Positions 6,826-14,037 of a DNA stretch of 26,345 bases are shown here, piece by piece; within the stretch, counting starts at the first letter, position 1; each line of letters starts with the position of its first letter. The stretch covers positions 1-26,345 of the forward strand of contig JAEYRN010000049.1 in assembly GCA_023435565.1 (NCBI GenBank). The letters are read 5' to 3'. The translations under genes and the position numbers were made by a program. The notes below the pieces were generated by a model, which was given only the letters and a program-made list of their open reading frames with translations, did not search any database and was not told the origin of the DNA. Origin of the DNA: Bacillota bacterium (GTDB lineage Bacteria; Bacillota; UBA4882; UBA8346).

Positions 6826-7866
6826 ATGAAGTATTTTATGATTCGAATTGGAAAAGGAAGCTTAAATATGATGAAAAGGTTTTCCTGGTTAACACTGGCT
6901 TTCGTTTTAGTGGTAGCGATTGCCGTCACCGGATGTGGAGGAGGCGGTAAAAAGAAAACCAATGATACAAATGGCAACGATGGGAATAATGACGGTGGGA
7001 CCAAGGTTTTACAATTTGATACTATGTGGGGTGAACCCGGTGACGGGAATGGACAGTTCTTTTCACCGTATGGAGTAGCGGTGGATTCCGCTGGAAATGT
7101 TTTTATAGCGGATAGGAGCAATGATCGAATACAGAAATTTACCAGTAATGGGGTCTATCTAACCGGATGGGGCGATTTCAACTGGCCAATTGGTGTAGCA
7201 TTGGACATCAATAACGGGAATGTTTATGTGGCCGATTCGGGTAATGACCGGATTCAGAAGTTTACTGCAAATGGAACTTTTGTAGTCAAATGGGGTGAAT
7301 TTGGTGCCGGAGACGGGCAATTCGATGATCCATGTGGAGTAGCGGTGGATAAAGACGGTAATGTTTACGTGGCGGATTCAAGAAATAACAGGATTCAAAT
7401 ATTTAGTTTAAGCTATGATGAATTTGATAATCCTATCTATACATTAGTAAAGATTTTGGATAAAGGTGTAAACAACGAAGCATTACTTAATCCTATTGGA
7501 GTTGCGGTAGATTCCTTGGGAAATATCTATGTTGCGGAAAATAACGCGCAACGAATTCAAAAGTTTAATAAAGAAGGGCAATATATCACTCATTGGGGCG
7601 AATTAGGAAGCGATGAGAAGCAGTTCCGTAATCCACATCTTATAACAGTGGATAAAGACGACAATATATATGTAGCGGATACTGATAATCACCGAATTCA
7701 AAAATTCAATAGTGTCGGTTCTTTTCTGATGCAATGGGGAAGTTTGGGCGTCGGAGAAGGACAGTTTGATACCCCGACGGGAGTAGCGGTGGATCAAGAC
7801 GGCAATGTGTATATTGCGGATTCGGGGAATCATCGGATTCAGAAGTTTAAGTGGGTGAGGAAATAG
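6826..7866 (+). CDS. NHL-repeat lipoprotein (six-bladed beta-propeller)
   Basis: The protein is 346 aa. The N-terminus has a hydrophobic segment ending in VTGC (Cys37), a lipobox, followed by a Gly/Lys/Asn/Asp-rich linker, so it should be a lipid-anchored surface protein. Six NHL repeats follow, each of the type (P)xGVAVDxxGNVYVADxxNxRIQKF, matching a complete six-bladed propeller; the fourth blade is preceded by a longer insertion. Such propellers bind proteins or ligands, and no catalytic residues are evident. AGGAGG lies 8 nt before the ATG at 6826. A start at the internal ATG (6868), also preceded by a purine-rich AAGGAAG, would give a more usual signal-peptide length. Confidence 0.9.
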   Translation: MKYFMIRIGKGSLNMMKRFSWLTLAFVLVVAIAVTGCGGGGKKKTNDTNGNDGNNDGGTKVLQFDTMWGEPGDGNGQFFSPYGVAVDSAGNVFIADRSNDRIQKFTSNGVYLTGWGDFNWPIGVALDINNGNVYVADSGNDRIQKFTANGTFVVKWGEFGAGDGQFDDPCGVAVDKDGNVYVADSRNNRIQIFSLSYDEFDNPIYTLVKILDKGVNNEALLNPIGVAVDSLGNIYVAENNAQRIQKFNKEGQYITHWGELGSDEKQFRNPHLITVDKDDNIYVADTDNHRIQKFNSVGSFLMQWGSLGVGEGQFDTPTGVAVDQDGNVYIADSGNHRIQKFKWVRK

Positions 7867-7929
7867 AAATGGGTATCTGTTCGGGTTTGGGTAAAGATAA
7901 GAACCTGAGGGGAGCAGACCTCTCTCTTG

Positions 7930-7977
7930 CTCTCCCCCAATAGAAGTTTTTTCACGGAAGCGGAATCAGGGGGAGAG
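7930..7977. repeat. Inverted repeat CTCTCCCCC/GGGGGAGAG
   Basis: Perfect 9-nt arms (7930-7938 and 7969-7977) flank 30 nt. The left part, CTCTCCCCCAATAGAAG, resembles the left part of the 8179 element, and both interiors contain CGGAATCA. Confidence 0.6.
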
Positions 7978-8075
7978 TAACCGATGCCTTCGAAGGCTAA
8001 ATGCTTTTAGATCAGCGGACCTTAGCACTGAACAACTTAGCTAGTTTTAGGCTAATAAAAGGATATAAAGGATTG

Positions 8076-8106
8076 AAACCGGGGTAAAATAACCCGGTTT
8101 TTCTTT
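8076..8106 (+). terminator. Intrinsic terminator
   Basis: AAACCGGG (8076-8083) pairs perfectly with CCCGGTTT (8093-8100), and a T-rich tail (8098-8106) follows. It lies about 210 nt after the NHL gene and is the first clear terminator downstream of it. Confidence 0.8.
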
Positions 8107-8178
8107 TGGGGCAAATAACCTAACTGATTATAAAGTTAACTCAGGTAAGGAATTTAAAAACAACTCACCCCCTTGGTC

Positions 8179-8299
8179 CCCCTCTCTATAATGAAGTAAT
8201 TCAGTCGGAATCAAAGCGTATTGTTGAAAATGTTATTAAAAATTAACGGGCCCCTCTTTATTGACAAGGCATTTTTAAGCGCTTCAATATAGAGAGGGG
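8179..8299. repeat. 121-bp element with 18-nt terminal inverted repeats (MITE-like)
   Basis: CCCCTCTCTATAATGAAG (8179-8196) and its inverted counterpart at 8282-8299 match at 17 of 18 positions. The 85-nt interior has no coding potential. Size and ends are those of a small non-autonomous mobile or REP-like element. No clear flanking target duplication is seen. Confidence 0.6.
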
Positions 8300-8321
8300 C
8301 AAGATCATAGTAACTCAAGAC

Positions 8322-8361
8322 GCCATTTGACGTGGGGTGAGTCGTAGTTAGACGTCATGGC
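8322..8361. repeat. Imperfect hairpin GCCATTTGACGT / ACGTCATGGC
   Basis: The arms at 8322-8333 and 8352-8361 pair except for two extra T bases on the left. There is no T-run. Confidence 0.45.
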
Positions 8362-8390
8362 CGGGGCATTGTTTGGCTTTATTTTAAAAT

Positions 8391-8496
8391 CCCTTAGGCT
8401 TAATAAAAAAGTTTCACTAGAGAAATCCGGAAATTCCTCCAGAGAAAATTTAAAACTCCTTGGCTTAATTTATATATTCCTCTAGAGAAATTCGCC
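8391..8496 (+). repeat. Diverged direct repeat with CTAGAGAAA boxes upstream of polX
   Basis: A block containing CCTTAGGCTTAAT and later CTAGAGAAATCCGG (from 8391) recurs about 65 nt downstream as CCTTGGCTTAAT and CTAGAGAAATTCGCC. A third box, CCAGAGAAAA, lies between them at about 8439. CCCTAAAGGG follows at 8495-8504. These could be repeated protein-binding sites in the leader of the PolX gene, or a worn duplication. Confidence 0.45.
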
Positions 8497-8602
8497 CTAA
8501 AGGGTGATGATATTATATTTTTTGATATTATTATGATCTGTGGAAAATAATTTTAAAGGAATCGGTAGTAAATTTCAAGAACCTTCCTTCAGGTGATTAA
8601 AT

Positions 8603-10336
8603 ATGGATAAACATGATCTGGCTCGAATTTTTAATGAAATTGGTCTCTTACTCGAGTTAAAGGGTGAAAACCCGTTCAAGACTCGGGCTTATTATAACGC
8701 CGCCCGGGCTATCGAAAATCTTACCGAAGACCTTTCGGAAATAATCGAAACAGGGCGAGTGCCGGAGTTGCCCGGTTTCGGCGCCGCTTTGGCAAAGAAG
8801 GTTGAGGAATGGAGCAGTACCGGGACTATTGAATACTATGAAAACTTGAAGAATACTACGCCCCCGGGGCTGTTTGAATTATTGCGAGTGCCGGGTTTAG
8901 GCGCTAAAAAGATTAAAACGGTTTACCAAATGCTTGGAGTTACTAGTATTGAAATGTTGGAAGATGCTTGTAATCAGAATAAATTAGCATCTTTAAAGGG
9001 TTTCGGCGCCAAAACCCAAGCTAAAATCTGTGCTGGAATTCAATTTATAAAGGACCATCGAGGACAATTTTTATTTGGAGAAGTCTGGTCGGAAGCAGTT
9101 CGGCTTAAGGAAGAAATAGCTGTTATTTCAGGAGTTATAATGGTGGAAATCGCAGGGAGTCTGAGACGTTTTAAAGAAGTAGTGAAAGACCTTGACTTAG
9201 TGGCTGCGGCCAATGACCCTGGAAGTATTGTTCAGCAATTTATTAATTTACCGGTGGTTGCTGAAGTTATTGCTAGTGGCGCAACTAAAGGTTCGGTTCT
9301 TCTTAAAAGCGGAGTTCAAGCAGACCTAAGAGTAGTCCGGTTACAGGAATTTCCTCATGCCCTGCAGCATTTTACAGGAAGTAAGGAACATAATACAAAA
9401 TTACGTCATCATGCCAAAGGATTAGGCTATAAAGTCAATGAGTATGGTTTGTTTGAAGAGAACAACCCGAATCCAATTTATTGCCAAGATGAGGCTGAAA
9501 TTTACCGGAAATTAGGCTTAAAATATATTCAACCTGAACTCCGTGAAGATCTGGGAGAAATTGAGGCGGCAGGTACCGGTTATTTACCCGATTTAATTCG
9601 ACCGGAATCGATTAAAGGGATATTTCATGTTCATACCAGTTATAGCGACGGTGTTAATTCATTACGTGAAATGGCGGAAGCTGTTTCGAGGCGGGGTTAC
9701 AATTATTTAGGAATTACTGATCATAGCCAGGTTGCAGTTTATGCTCGAGGATTGAGGAGTGAAACTCTGTTAAAACAATTTGAAGAGATTGATGAGTTGA
9801 ATAGGGAGTATCCCGATTTAAAAATTTTTAAAGGTATTGAAGCGGATATTCTCCCATCCGGCGACCTTGACTATGATCCCAAAATATTATCAAAATTTGA
9901 TTTTGTGATTGGTTCAATTCATTCAAACTTTCGAATGAATAAAGAGGAAATGACAAAGAGGATCATTAGGGCATTAGATAATCCCTTTTTAACTATGCTT
10001 GGCCATCCAACCGGACGGATTTTATTGGAGAGACCCGGGTATGAAGTTGACCTGGAGGCAGTGATTAAAAAAGCGGCATCAAATGAAGTTATTCTAGAGT
10101 TTAACGCTAATCCGTACCGGCTTGATCTTGATTGGCGTTGGATACGGCAAGCTATTGGATATGGAGTAAAGATAGCCATAAACCCTGATGCCCATAGTAT
10201 CGGTGAAATTGACTTAATCAACTCGGGTTTAGCTATAGCTAGAAAAGGTTGGTTGGAAAGCAAAAATGTTTTTAACACTTTGGAAAAAGATTTAGTGGAA
10301 GATTATTTTCAACGTAGAAAAATGAAAATAAAATAA
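8603..10336 (+). CDS. polX: DNA polymerase/3'-5' exonuclease PolX (family X + PHP)
   Basis: The 577-aa length is normal for bacterial PolX, a gap-filling repair polymerase fused to a PHP phosphoesterase with 3'-5' exonuclease activity. The N-terminus has helix-hairpin-helix motifs (PGFGAALAKK at about 57, VPGLGAKKI at 96, LKGFGAKTQ at 131). The nucleotidyltransferase core has GSLRR (185-189), Asp196 and Asp198 in KDLDLV, and Asp241 in ADLRVV. The PHP domain shows its metal-binding motifs: HVHTSYSDG (342), GITDHS, GIEADI, GSIHSN, GHPTGR and NPDAHS. Both active sites look intact. AGGTGAT precedes the ATG. In Bacillota polX often sits near mutS2; here it stands alone. Confidence 0.95.
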   Translation: MDKHDLARIFNEIGLLLELKGENPFKTRAYYNAARAIENLTEDLSEIIETGRVPELPGFGAALAKKVEEWSSTGTIEYYENLKNTTPPGLFELLRVPGLGAKKIKTVYQMLGVTSIEMLEDACNQNKLASLKGFGAKTQAKICAGIQFIKDHRGQFLFGEVWSEAVRLKEEIAVISGVIMVEIAGSLRRFKEVVKDLDLVAAANDPGSIVQQFINLPVVAEVIASGATKGSVLLKSGVQADLRVVRLQEFPHALQHFTGSKEHNTKLRHHAKGLGYKVNEYGLFEENNPNPIYCQDEAEIYRKLGLKYIQPELREDLGEIEAAGTGYLPDLIRPESIKGIFHVHTSYSDGVNSLREMAEAVSRRGYNYLGITDHSQVAVYARGLRSETLLKQFEEIDELNREYPDLKIFKGIEADILPSGDLDYDPKILSKFDFVIGSIHSNFRMNKEEMTKRIIRALDNPFLTMLGHPTGRILLERPGYEVDLEAVIKKAASNEVILEFNANPYRLDLDWRWIRQAIGYGVKIAINPDAHSIGEIDLINSGLAIARKGWLESKNVFNTLEKDLVEDYFQRRKMKIK

Positions 10337-10422
10337 ATCAAGTTTAACCTGAATATAAAGTCATATGACAAGATATAAATTGATGTTTAAAATTATGTTT
10401 AATCAAAGGAAATGAAGTAGAC

Positions 10423-10451
10423 TTGACGAATAAATAATATTTAACTTTATG
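10423..10451 (+). promoter_or_regulatory. Possible hisG promoter
   Basis: TTGACG (10423-10428) is a good -35; the best hexamer 17 nt downstream, TTTATG (10446-10451), is a poor -10. It lies about 30 nt upstream of the hisG start, after the polX gene. Confidence 0.35.
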
Positions 10452-10483
10452 ACTAAATTAATATTTTACAAGGAGTGGTTTTA

Positions 10484-11353
10484 TTGCAATTAAAACTGGG
10501 TTTACCGAAAGGGAGTTTACAAGAATCGACCTTTCGTCTTTTTAAAAAGGCCGGATTTAATATCTCAGCCAATGAACGATCCTATTATCCGGCTATTGAC
10601 GATCCGGAGTTGGAGGGAATGTTGATTCGTGCTCAGGAGATGTCACGTTATGTGGAAGAGGGAGTCCTGGATGTCGGGATCACCGGTAACGACTGGATTT
10701 TGGATAATCATTCCGATGTATTTGCCGTTGCCGATTTACTATATTCCAAACAGACATTGAATCCTTGCCGTTGGGTGCTTGCTGTTCCTAATGATTCGCC
10801 TTTTCAAAAAGCCGAGGATTTGGCTGGGAAACGGATCGCGACCGAACTAATTCATGTAACCGAAGACTATTTTAAAGAGCATGGAGTCACTGCTGATATT
10901 GAATTTTCTTGGGGAGCCACTGAAGTAAAACCGCCGGTACTTGCGGATGCGATTGTGGAGATTACCGAAACCGGCAGTTCCCTCCGAGCAAACAAATTAC
11001 GGATTATTGATACGGTTTTAACGGTCAAAAATCAGCTAATCGCAAACAAATCGGCTTGGGAGGATCCTTGGAAACGCCAGAAAATTGAGAATATTGCCAT
11101 GTTGTTAAAAGGTGCTTTAATGGCAGAGGGTAAGGCAGGACTTAAGATGAATGTTGCCAAGAAGGATATGGAGCAAGTACTGGGTATTCTGGATTCTTTA
11201 AAAAATCCTACTATTTCCACTTTGTCCGATCCGGAATGGATTGCCCTTGAAGTTATTATTGATGAAAACAGAGTCCGGGATATCATACCACAGTTAAAAC
11301 GGGCCGGAGCCCAGGGAATTGTAGAATATCCTTTAAATAAAGTCATTTATTAA
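10484..11353 (+). CDS. hisG: ATP phosphoribosyltransferase (HisG, long form)
   Basis: HisG catalyses the first step of histidine biosynthesis, joining ATP and PRPP to give phosphoribosyl-ATP. The protein shows LGLPKGSLQ at the N-terminus, GVLDVGITGNDW, and a PRPP-binding-type region around VEITETGSSLRANKL. It has a C-terminal extension of about 75 residues (KNPTISTL to VEYPLNKV), which is the regulatory HisG_C domain of the long hexameric form, so no HisZ partner is needed. I place the start at TTG 10484: AAGGAG (10470-10475) lies 8 nt before it, and translation then begins MQLKLGLPKG. A GTG at 10475 overlaps that ribosome binding site. No other his gene is in the window. Confidence 0.93.
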   Translation: MQLKLGLPKGSLQESTFRLFKKAGFNISANERSYYPAIDDPELEGMLIRAQEMSRYVEEGVLDVGITGNDWILDNHSDVFAVADLLYSKQTLNPCRWVLAVPNDSPFQKAEDLAGKRIATELIHVTEDYFKEHGVTADIEFSWGATEVKPPVLADAIVEITETGSSLRANKLRIIDTVLTVKNQLIANKSAWEDPWKRQKIENIAMLLKGALMAEGKAGLKMNVAKKDMEQVLGILDSLKNPTISTLSDPEWIALEVIIDENRVRDIIPQLKRAGAQGIVEYPLNKVIY

Positions 11354-11438
11354 TAGTTTTGGTATAATCCGCCACGGAGTTAAAGCGACCCGGTGATTTG
11401 CGGACCATTGAAGTTAACTATAGTGTTTGGTTATAATT

Positions 11439-11466
11439 AAGGCGAGCTATGCTCGCCTTTGCTTTA
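11439..11466 (+). terminator. Intrinsic terminator after hisG
   Basis: AAGGCGAGC (11439-11447) and GCTCGCCTT (11451-11459) form a perfect 9-bp stem with a TAT loop, followed by TGCTTT. The T-tract is short and interrupted. Confidence 0.8.
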
Positions 11467-11491
11467 AAATATTGGAACAGAGGTGACCTAG

Positions 11492-12682
11492 ATGTCAGTA
11501 TTTACTCCCATAGAGTATCAAGGGCGAATCTACCGTTTACAAGAGAATCTAAAGGCTAAAGGGATTGAGCTGGCAATTATCAGCCAGAATTCGGACCTTT
11601 ACTATTATACCGGTTCAGTTCAACCTCTTTATTTTGTCATACCGGCAAATAGTCCGGGATTCATCCTGGCTCGAAAAGCAATTAGCCGGATTGAAACTGA
11701 ATCTTCCCACCTAAAAGTAGAAGTTTTTAATAGTACCAAAGATTTGATAACAATTATGAATCGGTACCAGTTGGGCAAAGCAAAAAAAGTTGGTTTTACA
11801 TTGGATAACATTTCTTATGCCTCAGTCCAACGATGGCGTCAGATTATTCCTGAAGCTGCTATAGAGGATCTTTCCTGGGATATTAGGAGTTTAAGGTTGG
11901 TCAAATCCGAAGCGGAAATTGGAATTCAAGCGAAAGCCGGAGAGATAATGGCCCAACTACCGGAAGTTGTTAGACAGGGATTTCGACCGGGTATGACCGA
12001 ACTTGAGTTAAGTGCGGTTATTGAAAAATATATGCGTGAGAAGGGACATACCGGTCTGGTTCGCTGTAGGCGCGAAGGAATTGAAATGGGCTTAGGTGTT
12101 TGTTCGGCGGGACTAAACTCACTAGTTGGCACCAAATTTGATGGTGTTTGTGCCGGAGTCGGGACATCGGCGGCGGTTTCTTATGGCGCCGGATGGTCTC
12201 CGATTCAAAAGGGAACTCCGGTTACGCTTGATTATGCGTTTAATCTGGACGGATACCACATTGACCAAACCCGGATGTTTTGTTGGGGGGAACCTTCGGC
12301 AGAAATAATGAAAGCCTATCAAGCTATGACCCGAATTCAAGAGGTGATTTTTGAAAATTTAAAACCGGGCTTTACTTGGGAAAAAGCTTATCATTTGGCA
12401 GCGCAATTGGCGGAAGAGTATGGCTATGCCGAAGAATTTATGGGCCTTGGGGCTGAAAAAGTCCGTTTTGTAGGACACGGGATCGGCTTGGAACTTGATG
12501 AGCCGCCATTTATCGCCCCAAAAATGGAACAAACACTTGAAGTAAATATGGTTGTAGCAATTGAACCCAAGGTTGCTTTGGCGGGAGTGGGCGTTGTCGG
12601 CATTGAGGATACGGTCGTAATTAAGCAGTCGGGGGTTCGGTTGCTAACGGCATGCCCTAGGGAAATAATCAGGCATACTTGA
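11492..12682 (+). CDS. M24-family metallopeptidase (Xaa-Pro aminopeptidase/dipeptidase type)
   Basis: The protein is 396 aa: an N-terminal creatinase-like domain (about 1-140) and a C-terminal pita-bread domain. The five metal ligands of the M24 family are visible: Asp247 (VTLDYAF), Asp258 (YHIDQTRMF), His329 (FVGHGIG), Glu358 (AIEPKV) and Glu372 (GIEDTVV). The enzyme probably removes N-terminal residues before proline or splits Xaa-Pro dipeptides in the cytoplasm; the exact specificity cannot be told. GAGGTGA precedes the ATG at good spacing. It sits alone after the hisG terminator, with a small membrane-protein gene 47 nt downstream that may share its transcript. Confidence 0.9.
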   Translation: MSVFTPIEYQGRIYRLQENLKAKGIELAIISQNSDLYYYTGSVQPLYFVIPANSPGFILARKAISRIETESSHLKVEVFNSTKDLITIMNRYQLGKAKKVGFTLDNISYASVQRWRQIIPEAAIEDLSWDIRSLRLVKSEAEIGIQAKAGEIMAQLPEVVRQGFRPGMTELELSAVIEKYMREKGHTGLVRCRREGIEMGLGVCSAGLNSLVGTKFDGVCAGVGTSAAVSYGAGWSPIQKGTPVTLDYAFNLDGYHIDQTRMFCWGEPSAEIMKAYQAMTRIQEVIFENLKPGFTWEKAYHLAAQLAEEYGYAEEFMGLGAEKVRFVGHGIGLELDEPPFIAPKMEQTLEVNMVVAIEPKVALAGVGVVGIEDTVVIKQSGVRLLTACPREIIRHT

Positions 12683-12729
12683 CCCATGTCTTCCATAGAA
12701 TTCTGTAGAGAATTTATGGGAGGGGGATT

Positions 12730-13053
12730 ATGATGAAAAGTTTTGAAATTAAAAAGATTAGTCCCGGTTCAGTTTTTAAGTTTTATTTTGTAGTAGGAGT
12801 TGCTTTTGGACTATTAATGAGTATTATTCTATTAATTACAGGGGCCACCTTGCAAAACATTGGACTAGAGTTAGGCACTTTTAACATGGACGGCGGACCC
12901 TTACAGATTGGAGCGACAATTGTCGGAGTAATCCTAGCGAGTCTGGCTTATGGCTTGATTGCCGGGATTATTAGCTCTATTGGGGCTCTGATCTATAATA
13001 TGTTTGCGGCGGCTATTGGGGGAGTAGTTATTAAGCTCAGTGAGAAAGAGTAA
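12730..13053 (+). CDS. Small membrane protein, DUF3566-like
   Basis: The protein is 107 aa with two long hydrophobic segments (about 17-40 and 58-100) and a central loop (LGTFNMDGGPLQ). The N-terminus (FEIKKISPGSVFKFYFVVG) and the C-terminal NMFAAAIGGVVIKL resemble the DUF3566 transmembrane family, whose function is not established. GGGAGGGGG lies directly upstream; two adjacent ATG codons (12730 and 12733) are equally possible starts. It is followed by a terminator. Confidence 0.7.
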   Translation: MMKSFEIKKISPGSVFKFYFVVGVAFGLLMSIILLITGATLQNIGLELGTFNMDGGPLQIGATIVGVILASLAYGLIAGIISSIGALIYNMFAAAIGGVVIKLSEKE

Positions 13054-13078
13054 ACACATTAATAAATTATGTTTAATG

Positions 13079-13108
13079 TAACCACTCGTTAGCGGGTGGT
13101 TAAATTTT
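13079..13108 (+). terminator. Intrinsic terminator between convergent genes
   Basis: TAACCACTCG and CGGGTGGTTA (13079-13088 and 13093-13102) form a 10-bp stem with one wobble pair and a TTAG loop, followed by AATTTTCTT. The T-rich side serves the plus-strand gene. Confidence 0.75.
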
Positions 13109-13118
13109 CTTATTCTGT

Positions 13119-13610
13119 TTAAAGTCCTGGGTGCTGCAGGTCGGGAAGTAATTCCTTGCCAAAATACAATATAAAAAAAGTAAGAAGTACTGCAAAGACA
13201 ATATCAGTTATTAAAAAAGAGAAAATGGTTGATAAATCACTAAAGTCAATTCCGGAAATCCCTAATCTGGTTGATAGGCCCGTAACACCTACCCAAATAA
13301 ATAATCCAGCAATTATAGATTTAAGGTAAGCATATTGTTTTCCGGTTAGCCGAAGTAAATAGAAGAAGATACCTCCTAACAGGGAAGCAACGGCAATATC
13401 AACAAGGAAACCGATTAATAGTAAAGGTAAGGCCGGGACTTTTAAATTTTCCAAGAAAAGACTAGCAGCCAAATGCCAGTATAAATAACGTTTCAGTTTA
13501 AAAAACCATAAAAAAAGACTGAAACAGTTTTTAATGAGGGTTGCTATTATTCCTGAGGTAACTGCAACAACTAAATCATCACTAAAGTATTTTTTCAATG
13601 AATACACCAT
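13119..13610 (-). CDS. Small multi-spanning membrane protein, function unknown
   Basis: The protein is 163 aa with about four hydrophobic segments (for example LPLLLIGFLVDIAVASLLGG and LITDIVFAVLLTFFILYFG) and few charges. I recognise no named family; similar small membrane proteins are common in Bacillota. The ATG at 13608-13610 has no close ribosome binding site; the nearest AAGGTGA is about 26 nt upstream, so the start is uncertain. It is convergent with the DUF3566-like gene and lies downstream of the tRNA gene on the same strand, separated by the tRNA terminator. Confidence 0.65.
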   Translation of the reverse strand: MVYSLKKYFSDDLVVAVTSGIIATLIKNCFSLFLWFFKLKRYLYWHLAASLFLENLKVPALPLLLIGFLVDIAVASLLGGIFFYLLRLTGKQYAYLKSIIAGLFIWVGVTGLSTRLGISGIDFSDLSTIFSFLITDIVFAVLLTFFILYFGKELLPDLQHPGL

Positions 13611-13673
13611 TAAACTAGAATTTAATTATAGAATTCACCTTTTGAAAAGTTACTATTCCATTATGGAGGAAAT

Positions 13674-13701
13674 AAAAAAAGAGCAGTTGTATTCTGCTCT
13701 T
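13674..13701 (-). terminator. Intrinsic terminator of the tRNA-Leu gene
   Basis: On the minus strand AAGAGCAG and CTGCTCTT (13694-13701 and 13679-13686) form a perfect 8-bp stem, followed by a run of T (13674-13680). Confidence 0.85.
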
Positions 13702-13711
13702 AAGTTTTTGT

Positions 13712-13794
13712 TGGTGCCCAGGACCGGACTTGAACCGGTACGGTTGCCCATACGCCCCTCAAACGTACGCGTCTGCCAGTTCCGCCACCTGGGC
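13712..13794 (-). tRNA. tRNA-Leu, anticodon GAG
   Basis: The 83-nt gene has acceptor arms GCCCAGG/CCTGGGC followed by A and an encoded CCA. The D-arm region is TGGCGGAACTGGCAGACGC, the anticodon stem is TACGT/GCGTA with loop TTGAGGG (anticodon GAG, reading CUC/CUU), a long class II variable arm follows, and the T arm is CCGGTTCAAGTCCGG. The long variable arm and D-arm sequence are those of leucine tRNAs. It is transcribed alone from a strong promoter. Confidence 0.96.
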
Positions 13795-13813
13795 ATGCAA
13801 TCGACTATTTAAT

Positions 13814-13842
13814 ATTATAATCAGGAATAATAGGGTTGTCAA
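13814..13842 (-). promoter_or_regulatory. Consensus sigma-A promoter of tRNA-Leu
   Basis: On the minus strand TTGACA (13842-13837), a 17-nt spacer and TATAAT (13819-13814) match the sigma-A consensus exactly. The tRNA 5' end lies 19 nt beyond the -10 element. Confidence 0.9.
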
Positions 13843-13973
13843 TCTTTTTTAAATAAGAAACTGGTATTAATCATGGAAAACCGTGAAATTTTTGCAAACA
13901 AGCAGGATTAAACTCCCAGAACCACGAAAATATTAGTAATCTCATATATGTTGATAAAGTTTTGAGTAAAACA

Positions 13974-13999
13974 TTCACATCCCAAATACCGGATGTGAA
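13974..13999 (+). promoter_or_regulatory. Palindrome upstream of the sugar nucleotidyltransferase gene
   Basis: TTCACATCC (13974-13982) and GGATGTGAA (13991-13999) are perfect 9-nt inverted copies with an 8-nt centre, 38 nt before the ATG. No T-run follows, so an operator or leader hairpin is more likely than a terminator. Confidence 0.5.
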
Positions 14000-14037
14000 C
14001 GTCGATGCATATTATTACAACAAACGGAGGCATGTGA

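Larger units (their letters stand above)
7867..8602. other. Gene-free stretch with many inverted and direct repeats
   Basis: No frame with a plausible start, ribosome binding site and length is seen on either strand. The stretch contains a terminator, three inverted repeats and a diverged direct repeat, listed separately. It separates the NHL gene from the PolX gene and looks like an accumulation site for small repeats. Confidence 0.6.
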
